From Zantedeschia hybrid cultivar (taxonomy: Eukaryota > Streptophyta > Magnoliopsida > Alismatales > Araceae): a stretch of DNA of 64,000 nucleotides. Every line of letters starts with the position of its first letter. Positions within the stretch are counted from its first letter, which is position 1. Shown piece after piece: positions 35,301 through 47,400 of the stretch. Position numbers and translations under genes: made by a program. Below the pieces are notes generated by a model that did no database searches, was not told where the DNA came from, and saw only the letters and a program-made list of their open reading frames with translations. The stretch covers positions 24,095,614 through 24,159,613 of the forward strand of contig JARZZO010000008.1 in NCBI GenBank assembly GCA_030544215.1. The letters are read 5' to 3'.

Positions 35301-38300
35301 ACTGCTACATCTCAAGGAATTGTTTGGGACTTAAGATTATGTAGAAATTTCCTTTGTGAAGAAGAGAGGGAATTTCTTCAGCTCAACTTGCTGTTTCAAG
35401 ATTTTCAAGGGCTGAATGAGGGGAAATATGTCAAAAGCTGGAGATAGGATCCAAGGGGAAAGTTCTCTGTTAGTTCTGCAACTAAGGTTCTTAATTCAGG
35501 AGGGGTAAAGGTTAGATGGGCTTCTCAGGTTTGAAACAAATCCCTTTCCATCAAGATTAGAATTTGTATGTGGAAGGTGGCCTGGGGCAGATTAGCTACG
35601 GGGGATAAGCTCAGGTTTTTAACCTCAGACAAAAGAAAGTACATTTTGTGGGATGTTTATAGAGACTGTGGACCATCTTTTTATTAACTGTGGTATTGTG
35701 GATGCTATATGGAAGTCATTTTTAAGAATTTTAGACATAATTCCAAGATGTTTCAATTTGGTAGGCAACCTTATTGCAACTTGGAATCAGATGTGTCCTT
35801 ACCATTAGGAAATATACATGTGGGAATCTTTGCTGTCTGTTATGCTATGGGCCATTTGGAGGGAGAGGAACTTGAGAATCTTTAACAACCAATTCTTTTA
35901 TCCAGCTGGGATTAGTGGGAATTATATTCACTTCCTCCAAGAATGGAATTTTCGTAGATATGGGGACAAGATTTGTAAGTCTACCATTCTCTCTAAAATT
36001 GTACAGTGGAAAACTGTCTTTTATTGAGGGGTGTGTTTTTGGAGTTGTATTGTGTTTTTTTTTGGGGGGGATGGTTTTATATGCTTTTTGTAATGTCTAC
36101 TGTCTTGGTAGACAATTACTGTGTTTCTTTTCGTTTTACCCTTGTACTCTTTTTTCTATTATCAAATGACTGAAAGTGGCTTTTTGCTCCCTGCCTTCCA
36201 AAAAAAGGAGGATGGTGCTATGACTTTGACCGATTTTAGACCGATCAACCTCCTGAATGGGGTCTACAAGGTGATTTCTAAGCTCTTGGTTGTTTGGCTG
36301 AGGAAGGTGATTGATGGGTTGATCAGTGATCAGTATAATGCTTTTATTGGTGGTAGACAGATTCAAGAGGGTTTCTTAGTTGCTTAAGAATGTTTACACT
36401 CCTTGAAGGCCCAGGGGAGAAGTGGCTTCATGATTAAGCCGGATTTTGAGAAGGCTTATGATAGACTTAATTGGGGTCGTCTCATTGATATGATGGTGAA
36501 GATGGGCTTTGGTGAGAAGTGGGTTTCTTGGATCAGAGCCTGCATTTCTTCAGCCTCCTGCCATTTTGGTAAATGGGGAACCAACTCCCTCTTTCCTTAG
36601 AGGTAGAGGGCTCAGGCGGGGTGACCCTCTCTCTCCATTGCTCTTTATGTTAGTAGCTCAGATCCTTAGTTGCATATGGGACAAGGCTGGGGCAACATGC
36701 CTCATCTCATGCTTCCAAGTAGATTCTCAGGTTCGGCCCATCACTCGCAGTATGCAGATGATGCAATCCTATTTGTTTCAGGAGAGGAAGATCAGATGTA
36801 CTTCATCAGATTGATGCTCGAGTTTTTGGATGAGGTGACAGGTCTGCGGGTGAATTTTTTGAAGAGTGCAGTATATGGTATCAATAAGTTTGAAATGTAT
36901 GGAGAAGGCAACCACCATTCTGGGTTGTCAGGTGGGGACATTTCCTATTACTTATTTGGGGATGCCACTTTCCCCGAGGCAGATCAGATGCAGCGATTGG
37001 CAGCTTATGGTCTAGAGATTCCAGTCTAGACTGGCGGACTGGAAGGGCCGTTTGTTTTCCTATGGTGGGAGATTGACACCATGCATGGCTGTTCTTAATA
37101 GCTTACATGTTTATTATCTTTCCTTGTTTAGGATCTTGAAGTCAGTGGCCATGCAACTTGAAGGTATTAGAAGTAGATTCTTTTGGGGTGGGGGATTGGA
37201 CAACCCTAGAAAGGGTTTTCATGATGTTTGTTGGGGCAGAGTCTGTAAGAGTAAGATGATTGGGGGACTGGGAATTAAAAAAATATTAGAGACTTCAATT
37301 TGGCACTTCTGTCAAAGTGGCTGTGGAAGCTTAGTCAGAATCAGAGAGCATTGTGGAAGGAGGTGATCTTGGGCAAGTATTGCTCGAGAGTTAGAGCATG
37401 GGACTTTCAGATGTGGAGCCATCATAATGTCTTTAATGTATGAAAGGGCATTATGAAGGCGGCTGATGTTGTCGTGTCGGCCACCCGTTGTGTATTGGGT
37501 GATAGAAGGTCTTGCCTTTTTTGGACATATAGGTGGACAGGGACGGTGCCACTTTCACTGGTGTTTCCCACATTATTCAGTATTATTGTAGACCCATCGG
37601 TGGTGGTGGAACAGTTGGTGGACAGGTCTGGAGAAGGAATTGTTTGGACCCTTTTATTTAGGAGGGACTTGAGGGAGGAGGAGCTTCACGAATGTGTGTC
37701 TCTTATGATGTTGCTGCAGTGATTCAGTTTGGATACAACTCTGTCAGATTCGCTAGTGTGAACTTGGATTTCTGATGGTGCTTTTACAGTCCGGTCAGCT
37801 TATGCAGCCATTGCAGATGGAGGACTTCGGTATCCGTGGGCTCGTCAAGTGTGTAAGTTGAAGTCCCATTTGAAGGTGCAGATTTTGTTGTGGAGGATCT
37901 CGATTGGAAGGTTGCCAACGGCCCACAGATTGATCCGGTATGGATGTGATATTCCCCTGGCATGCTGCTTGTGTTGGGAGGAGAATGAGGGGCTTGAGCA
38001 TCTGTTTGTTAATTGCTCATTCACCTCGGAGATCTGGTCTACTATCCTCCCTTTGTTTCAGGTTGTGAGGGCCCCCCCACATTCGGTAGAGGATCTGTTG
38101 AGTAGGTGGGCCTGGTACTTCCCTCAGAAGGGAGACATGTTGTTGTGGTGGCTTATCCTACATGCCACGTTTTGCGTTGTTTGGACAGAAAGGAACAAGA
38201 GAATCTTCAGAAGAGAGGCAGCTCTAGTAGAGAGAGCGATTTCTTTTGTGTATAGTAAGGTGAAAGAGTGGATGAGAGTTAGTTGTAAAGATTTTGTGCA

Positions 38301-41300
38301 CAATTCTTCCTTTTTTGGGCTGTTGGAAGGATAGGGTGCGGGCACCATCTTGGTGTTTTGGACAATGAGATTGAGAGCTCTTTTACCCAATACTTGTACC
38401 TTTTTGTTTACATTTATATATTTCAGTGGTACTATCCACTTTAAAAAATAATAATCATTCTTTCACTCGAATAACCAAGTCCCACAATATATTGTTCCAT
38501 GTGCACTACATGTTTTTAGGAAAGACAATGGTAGCATGTGCCATATATTGTCACAAAATAGAGAAAGAAAACTGTTACATCCATATCTTACTTGCCTGAC
38601 ATCTCAAACCTTGCATTCTGACTTCATGTTTTATGGAGGAACTAAATGTAGGCTGTTAATTATTTGTGTATGCATCCATATCCCTTTTCTACCTATTTTA
38701 TGCATGCCTTGGCCCTTAGTCATTTATTGTATTTGAGAGAATATCCCATTTTCTTTATTCAGATTTGTATGGCTAGTTTTCAGTAATGATAACATGGTGG
38801 CCACACAGTAATCCTTTAATGCCATTTTCTATTTTTGTGGGTGTGGCAGATCATATCTGCAATATGTTTCCTTCGTGGCAAGGCATATGAAGCTTTGGAA
38901 AATCGCATTCAAGCTCGACTATGGTGAGCTCTGGATAGATATTTTCTATGTTCTGTTCATGAACGATCTAAATTATTGCCACCTGTATTAGCATTGTAAT
39001 CGCATACTGTATTCTGATCCATCAAATACATTGTCCCTTTTGTATCAACGTTATTGCTCTTTGATAATTAACCTTTTGGGATTAAGCTTCTGTGATGCAA
39101 CAAACCCAGTAAGCAGAGATAAGCAGAGATAAATACAAAATTCATTGCATTGTAGTAGGGTAGAGCCAGTAAGCAGAGATAAATACAAAGAGTAAGCATA
39201 TATGGTAAAATGTTGTGTAGACAACAAGTGCACCACCCCCAACTCAACTCTAACCTCTTCTCTTCTCCTAGTGCGTACTTCTCAGGGGTTATTACTGTCT
39301 ATTGACATGGAACTATAGTTTTGTGGTGTATTTGAGAAACCCTAAGGCGGTTGTAATAGTGTTCATATCATGGTGTCTCTCTGAAGGCTTCAAGAATCAA
39401 CTGTTGTTTACTTTTTTGATTTATACTTGAACAATTTGGATTATTAATCACTATAGCTGCCATCGACTGGATCCTCGTGATTTTATTTTAGTTAGCCTTT
39501 TGGTTTTGGCTTGTATTATTCCATAACAATTTACTGAACTATTAGTGGATGTCAGTTCTCACAGGTTTCTCTGGTGCTCAGTACTGATTTCTAGAAGAAC
39601 ATTTTTCAAGCATTTGTATATCCTTCAAGAGTGACCGAGTGAGGCATAGACTGAAGCACTAATCATCTTTCTCTTTGAACTAGCTTCATTGTGATGAACT
39701 AGTGATGCGGGATGAGCAGGAAGTTGGTGGTGTGAGGTTGCGAAACAATGGTGATGGTCGTGGTACCCGTGCATTTCACCTGACCCCATCTCAGGGCTTG
39801 CTTGTGTTGCCCAGACTATGGAGAACCCAGAGGGGGGTGAATGGGTTATCAAAAATTAAGGTTTTAAAAAGTAATGCAGAAATTTAATGCTAATCACACA
39901 GCAAGGGGAAGAAATAATGAACAATCGCACAAGAACACATGATTATTGGTTCGGTCTGTCCAGACCTACATCCAGTTCCCAAGCAATACTCTTGGGAGTT
40001 CCACTAACACAAGGTACAAACCCCTTGTAGGTTAAACAACAAATAGACAACCCCTGACCTCAACTGTCCTCTTCAATATGATGAAGAGGAAACAACACCG
40101 TCCTACATAGTCGCATGCCCTCTCTTCCAAAAAATTGAAAGAGGAAAACAAAAACAATATAGGAAACACTGAAATAAAGGATGCCTTTTAAAAGGCAAGT
40201 GTTCTCAGAGGAACACAACAAGATCAAGACAAAAAAGCAAGTTTAGAACAAAGAAACATATGTCTTGATCAGTCTAAAGAATTCCAAGAGCCTCTAAGTG
40301 TGCGGATGAGAGGGAAGCTCAAGCTCTCAGATTATTCTATCTATTTCTTTCTCTTTTTCTTAGCTTAATAGCCCGGAGTTCTTGTGGACGCATAGAAGCA
40401 AAGTCTTGGCAGATTTTCTTGATAATTCAATCTATATCTATTTCGTTCTCTTGATCAAGATCTTCATATATAGGAGGTCTTCAAAATTTGTCTGTTAGAC
40501 TGGCGGAAGGAAACGTTAGAGAGGTAGCTTCCAGCTGTGTCTAACATTTGAAACTTCAGAGAGAGGGAGAGAGAGTGTCTTCTGTTAATTGGATAACATC
40601 TTGTTCCTTCTATGTCCTTTAGAAGCTTTGCAAGGTTACAAGTACAAGTTGCCAAATGGTGATCAAGTGCAACCTCGAACTGGTAGGAGAGATCTTCTGA
40701 CATCAACCTATAGCAATGAAAACACAAAAGGGGCAACTGCACTTTCTGCCATGAACATCAGCGTAGTAGAAATCTATGATAGTATAGGAAATAGAAGTAT
40801 GAGAACTCATGAAAAAGCTAAAAAGCTGTTAGATAAGGGATTAGAAAATGATGCACAAAATCTCTCTGACCAAAAGGATAATATAAACATTGCAGTGCTA
40901 GAGATGAGATCAGATAAAATAGACCAATTACACGGATCAATAATCACTATGACAAAATAATTCCAATTTGTTTGAGAAGTCACATAAATTGAGAGTGAAA
41001 TTACTAATATAAAGCTATAGGATCAATTAGAAGAACAAGTAATCGAATACGTTCAATCAATTCAAGCTCAAGCCATTAATTGATGTTAAAATATACACAT
41101 TAATCGATTTGATAAGTACAGATAATTGAAGTCAAACAGTTGGTCAATCGATTAGAGAGAGAGAGAGATAATTAAAGTTACAATCGAGTTTCATAATCGA
41201 TTAAACTTAAGTCATTAATCGATTAGCCGTATAACACTAACCACAATTACAACTAGTTGGGTTAATTGATTTGAGAGGCAACAATAATCAATTCATAGAA

Positions 41301-44300
41301 CATACAAATAATTGATTTGCGAGAAAAGCTGATAACCGATTAAAGGACATAATGCTAATTGATTATACATACAGAAGTAATCGAATGTAAGTACGAGTTG
41401 CAAATCGATGAACAATAGCTTTATAGTCGATTTGAAACATCTGGGTGTCGAAGATAGAATTATAGTGTTAGTCGAAAGGACAACAAGTTAGTAATCGGTT
41501 CGGCTTAAAAGAAAGTAAATCGATTAGTGATATAACGTTAATTGAAGCAATGATAAGTTAGTAATCGATTTGGTTTAAAAGCAAGTTAATCGATTAGCGA
41601 TATCACGTCAATTGAAGTGAAATCGAATTGTTAATCGATTAGCGTTATAACATTAATTGAAATGAAAAACTTAAGTTAATCATTGATTAGCTAAGTGATA
41701 GCGATATCAATTAAAGAAGAGTAATTATATAATTGATATGAAAACAAATCGATTAGCGATATCAATATTGACATTTTCACTGTTAATTGATTAACGGTGG
41801 AAACCTAATCGATGTTTCAGTTAGCCTTTAGTCGATATGACTAAGATGTCTTGAAATCAACTAAGTCCCATAAATGAACTGCTTAGACAATGATTTTGTC
41901 AACATCTGTATCAATTAAATTAATCTGATAACATAAAGCAATATAGTGCTAATTTCTGACATTTTAACAGTATGTTATCACTAAAACGTGGGGATTAAAT
42001 AAATATACAAATTTCTCAACAACTTGATCCCATCTTAAGGTCTTCTTCTTCGTTTCAGAAAGGAACTCAGGAAAATACTCAAAATTCGCAGCAAATATTC
42101 ATTGAAAAATTAAAAACTATCTAATATGACTATTTAAAGAGTAAACAAACTTTGATGATTCTTTAAACTTGACTTTAGACCAAAATACCCCTAACTTCAG
42201 AAAATAGTGAAAAATCGCTAAAAATTTCTTTAAAAAAAAACTGCGTAAACAGACCTCAAACAGGCTGGACAAAAATATCAACGGAGTCATTGTTCGAAGG
42301 GCTACATGTCAGATAGCACATGGAGGGTCTCCGAGTCACAGGAAAGTTGGCGCAGTCCTCCTATGATAAACATGCTGCATCGTGTGTATGCGTTGTGGAT
42401 GTTGGTGCGTCGGTTTAGTATTCACATCATTCTCTCCTGATTCGAGAAAATGCGTCCTCGAATTTTGTAGTGTGGAGGATTATGATAGCAACAATGACAA
42501 ACGAAAATGGCACTAGAATTGAGGTGTGTCGAACACCGTTGTGCATGATCATCGTCAAAAGTTCGTGTCTAGCGGCAAGGTCCATGTCCATGACGATGTT
42601 TGACTAAATCTGTTAGTCCGACAACTCTTCGAATAGATAATCCCTTAACAAATGAAGATCGTCCATAACCATGATAGTTTGATCCTACGTAAGTGGGTCA
42701 GGTGAATGAAGAGAGGCCACTACTGCTGATGTGGCTGGGAACATAGCAAGGTCTGACCCTACAAAGAATAAAGGTGGAGACGGTGATGATGATGTACTGT
42801 TAGTGGTGCCCAAAGAACTTGAATATGTTGGGATGGCCGTCGAGTTAGCCTCATACTTCGCGACTGTGCTTGCATCCTCAGGTTTGGGTTTTGTCGCACT
42901 TAAAGAATATTTAATTGGAAAAATAAACTTTTCTTTCAAGTGAGGCAGCTGGAGGGTGCACCACTGTCGCTCAAGCATGGTTTGCTATATCGTACCGGAT
43001 TGAGCCGACTCGTACGAGTCAACTCGTATCTGGGCTGACCTGATCTATTGGAATGCTTGGATCAGCTGATACACTGTGAACCATTGCCAAATTGCACCAA
43101 CCCATGTTGGATTGTACGATATGGACTTGAGCCACTGTGATGCGGTGCGAGACGATCGCCGTTCAACTCGAGTCATTGCGATTCGACGCGATACAACCTG
43201 ATATGTTGTGATCTGCTACAACTGAAAACCTTCCCCCTTTTGTATGCTGTGTTTCTGTTTGGACAGAACGCAGTAGTTGAAGCCTTCGTCCCTCTTCAAA
43301 CCCTTCGCCGCCGCCAACTCCCCCCCGCTTTTTCTTTGATTGTTCTTTTGTGTTGTTTATGATATTAAAACATGAATAATAAAGTTTCTGGTGCCACTTT
43401 CTTTTACAAATTGATGTTTCTTGTACTAACTTACTCTTAATTAGCATGCTAGACTATAGTTTTTATAAAGTTAAATGCATGAAATTTATGTTTTCTTCTT
43501 AAATGTGCCTTATAATCATTTACGGTAAGGAGAGACGTCAAGTAGGATGTTTAAAAGTACATATTTATTCAAATAAATGAGAGATTTGTTAAAAAAAGAG
43601 AGAGAAGAAACTAGCCTGAACTGGCTCGGCTAGAGTCGGTCCAAGTCTAATCGGTTCCAACTTGTATCCGGTCGGACCTGATCCAATCCAGATCTGCAAG
43701 CTGGCAAACCTTGCACTCATGATCCACGTTGGCATGCTATTCCTCCATTCAGTCTCTTGCCAATTCTGATATACGACCCTGGCTTGGGAAGATGGTACAC
43801 CATGCCCCATCAAAGTGAGAAACTCCCTTGAAGGGCCCAAAGAGTTCCACGAATGCTCGGTCACCATCTAGCACAATTTCTCCTATCTTGCAGAGTAAAT
43901 CAATAAGTGGTTGTGAAATAAAGTTCTCCTTCAGTCTACTATTAAACACAAAAGTGGTATGCATCTTGTTGGGTAAGATAACTCTAGTGTAAAAGACTGA
44001 GGAAGTCATGCTTGCAGGTGTTATGGGCGATGAACAAGCGTGAACTAATCCATAGGCTCTGTGAGTGTGGACTGTGTTGCCAAGGTAGTCCTGCGTCTGC
44101 GCGATTGTCACGGACGATAGACGAGAATGGGGCTACTGACGGACGCCAACGACAATTGATCGGCGGCAGGTTTGCGAACTGGCGACAGAGGATGCCGTGT
44201 CAGCAGCGGACTGGCAATGACGTCAAGCAATGCTTGCATAGCAGGGAATGTCGTGCTGGCTGCAGGGACAATGGTTGGCTGTTGGTTGAGAGATGGTGGT

Positions 44301-44401
44301 GTGCTGGCAATGCCGACAGAGTGTGCAGGAGGCGTGGATGGGGTGTGCTACAGTAGCATGATACACTAGTGCTATAGTAGCGCGTTATAGTAGTGAAAGG
44401 G

Positions 44402-44445
<44 letters not shown>

Positions 44446-47400
44446 CTCAAAAACATACTCAAAATTTGCAGCAAATATTCATCGAAGAATTATAAATTCT
44501 CATAGGATTATTTAAAGAGTAACAAACCTTAGTGACTCCCTAAACTTGACTCTAGACCTAAATGCCTCTAATTTTTCTAGTGCAAAAGTTGCACAGAAAA
44601 TCTCTAAAAAATAGAAAACTGCCTATACGGGTGCCAAACGGGTAGAAAATATCAACCGAGTTGTTGTCTGAAGGGCAATGTGTCAGGTAACATTTGGACG
44701 GTCTCTGAGCCCCAGGAAAGCCGACACAGTCCTCCTCCAAGGATAAATGTGCTCCATCATGTGTACGTGTTGGTGATGTTGGTGCGTCAGTCCTGGATCC
44801 CCATCAGCTAGTCATGTCGCTTAAATGTGCTTATACATGTCAGTTGAAATAATTTAATGTGGCATTTCTTGTGGCTTTAATGTACTGTATGTGGAGTAGT
44901 GGAACTGAAAGATGATCTATTTTGAAACCTCTCTACGGGTCATACTTGAACAGTGGTGAGCCTGAAAATGTTCTTTCTTGAAACTCTTTTACAGAGCATG
45001 CTTGAACTTTACAATCAATATAAATAATTTCAGTCTCTTTAGATTGTCCTCTTCCATCTCTTGATTGGTCGAAATTGTTATGATCTAGACACAGGTTTTC
45101 CCTCTTTTTTCCTTATATGCTCTAGACACAGGTTTTCCCTCTTTTTTCCTTATATGCCTACTACACACACTGGGAAAGTGTCACTGTGGTGCATTACATT
45201 GTCAGTATGTCAGAAAGGAAGACAAGTTTTGCAGAATACCTACTTAATCAATAATAATTATGTTTCTATGTTGAATCAACATAACTTTATGCAATCTGGT
45301 AATTTTAGAAATGGAAATCTCTTCTAAAATTTTAGATTCCTCTGACATTCCATTGACAATCTGGTAATTTAGAAACTGAATTTCTGTGATCACTTGTGAT
45401 TTTGATAAGTCTTTTGAATCTGTTATAGTTTTTGTGTTTCATTACTCATTAGTATTTTTTACTTGCCTTGGGAGTTCTTATATATATTTTCTTTGGTTTA
45501 TGTCTAAAGGTACAAAGCAGCTGTCAAAGCAGATCCCTTATGCTATGAGGTAAGCTGGCTTTTTAGTCCACATTCATGTATTCCAGTTGTAATCATGGTA
45601 AAAATTGGCTGAACCGGACCGGAACTGGTCAGAACCGGTCTGGTTCAAAATGGCTAGAGCCAGACAAAATTGGCAGAACCAGGATCAGAACCAGCTCTGG
45701 CCAATCCAGTTCCACAATCTGGTTTTAAAACCTTGGTTGTGATAACTATGTCAATGGATACAAGGTTGGCTGTTTCAGAGTACTGGTACAACTCAGATTC
45801 TCTATGATGTGAGTCATTATCGGTCCGGCTCGTCTCGACCTGGACGAGTTGCTCGAGTCAGGCCGTTTCAGACCAATTTCTCATCAAATTGGTGTTTTTT
45901 TAAGATTCTTCAATTTAGAATAAAATGAGACAGATGGCCTTGTAATACACATGTTTTAGTCATGTCATGACTTTAAACCCAACTTAGCTAGATTCTACCC
46001 TATTAAATAAAATGAATTTAAGTTACTTCTCATGTGAAATTTAGCATAAATAGTCAACATGGACATCAAAGACATAACAAACTCATTATCATGGAGGTGA
46101 AAATATAATGAACTCATACAAAATTTTGATACAAAGTCAACATGGACATCTTGGTCATCCTCATCAAACTCATCTGATGGAACAAAGGATCCCTCATCTG
46201 GTCCACCAAAGTCTAACTCTGTCAGAGTCAGAGTGAACTATGCAAACATTAATGCCTCAAACTGAGAAAAGATAGGTCTTGAGCGTATTGTATCGGATCA
46301 TTGCGTATTGGGCTGGATCATGATGATTTGATAAATATCGTACCTACTGGACATGTATCCTGCGAGTCGGTTTGAGTTGGATCAAGTCAAGTCGATCCAT
46401 ATGGGCATCTGTCCGACTCGGCGAGTCAAATGGTGCATACGGCTCGGTACCATGAAAAACCAATATGACTAGTGCGAGTTGCACTGAGTGAGTTGAGTCA
46501 GCAACCATAATGGGATATATAAAGATGGCGGGATAGGATCCATGTAGCCAACCTGAAATAAATGGGATAAGGCTCACGATGATGATGGGCTGTAATAAGT
46601 AATTGTACATGAAAAGAAAGGCATTTTGATTGCCTTTTAAGTATGGTGTAGGGAGTTCTTTCACTATAATGTGTCTATGGAATTTATGAGCTTCCTGCAG
46701 GTAAAAATGTTACACATTTCTATTCATTGCGGGATGGCCATGATAACTACTTTCCTCTATTTTTAGGCTTTTTCTTTTTTAGATCCCATTGATGCCCATC
46801 TGATTGTTTGGCGTTCCTGTAACTTTTTCAGATGTATGTTATAATTCTGTTATACTATTTTTTTTTTCAGGCTTTGGAAAGTTTGATCAACAATTACATG
46901 TTAAGCTGTGAGGAAGGTAGAAAGATCGATGACTGGTTTGTTGAACGCCCATGGCATTCAGTTGATCTTCACCTTTCTTGGTTGTTTTCATTATGTTCAC
47001 CTAAAAGTCTATGAATATACAGATCCCATTACCTCTTCTGCATTGACTTCATACAACCTCTGCTATGTTGTAAATCTTACAGGGTACTCCAGTCATTTAT
47101 ATTCGAAAGTATCAAATATTTGATACATCTTTCGTAATCCATTTCAGAGTCGAGTCTATTATCATCGTTACAATTTGCTTCAGAAGATGGGTGGCTATCA
47201 ACATTTTATTCATGCTTACTGAAGAAGGTAAAATTTTTCATACTGTTCGAATGAAAGACACTGCCAATTGTTTTAGTATTATGCTAGAGCTAGTGAGCAT
47301 GTTAGGGTTAAATTGTGTTTTGTTTTGTTTTCTTTTCTTGGAGTAGGCCTAAATGGTTGTGTCCCTTTGTTTTTCAGTATGATAAGGAAGATGCTGTAGA

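Larger units (their letters stand above)
27222..38849 (+). other. APC6 intron 2 (11.6 kb)
   Basis: Donor GTAAGC and acceptor GGCAG. It contains a Tourist-like MITE (28846-29182), a possible Copia-type LTR relic (about 30360-30700, rich in GATTAGG phrases), and the nested LINE pair filling 30.79-38.45 kb. The remainder (27222-28845, 29186-30360, 38450-38849) shows no gene, only chance ORFs. Confidence 0.88.
38924..45509 (+). other. APC6 intron 3 (6.6 kb)
   Basis: Contents: a short tandem AAGCAGAGATAA repeat (39110-39190); an unclassified plant repeat containing CCCAGAGGGGGGTGAATGGG (about 39829); an unassigned 123-codon ORF (40589-40960); the AATCGATT tract (41030-41850); a pair of 350-bp direct repeats (42060-42410, 44440-44800) around degraded sequence; GA microsatellite (44402-44441); and a 38-bp tandem duplication (45086-45157). 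Confidence 0.85.

Noticed and set aside
46832..47123. Extended coding region across the APC6 exon 5 donor
   Set aside because: Frames run through the GTAGAA donor into intron; joining exon 5 to the acceptor before 47148 restores the conserved EESSLLSSLQF block.
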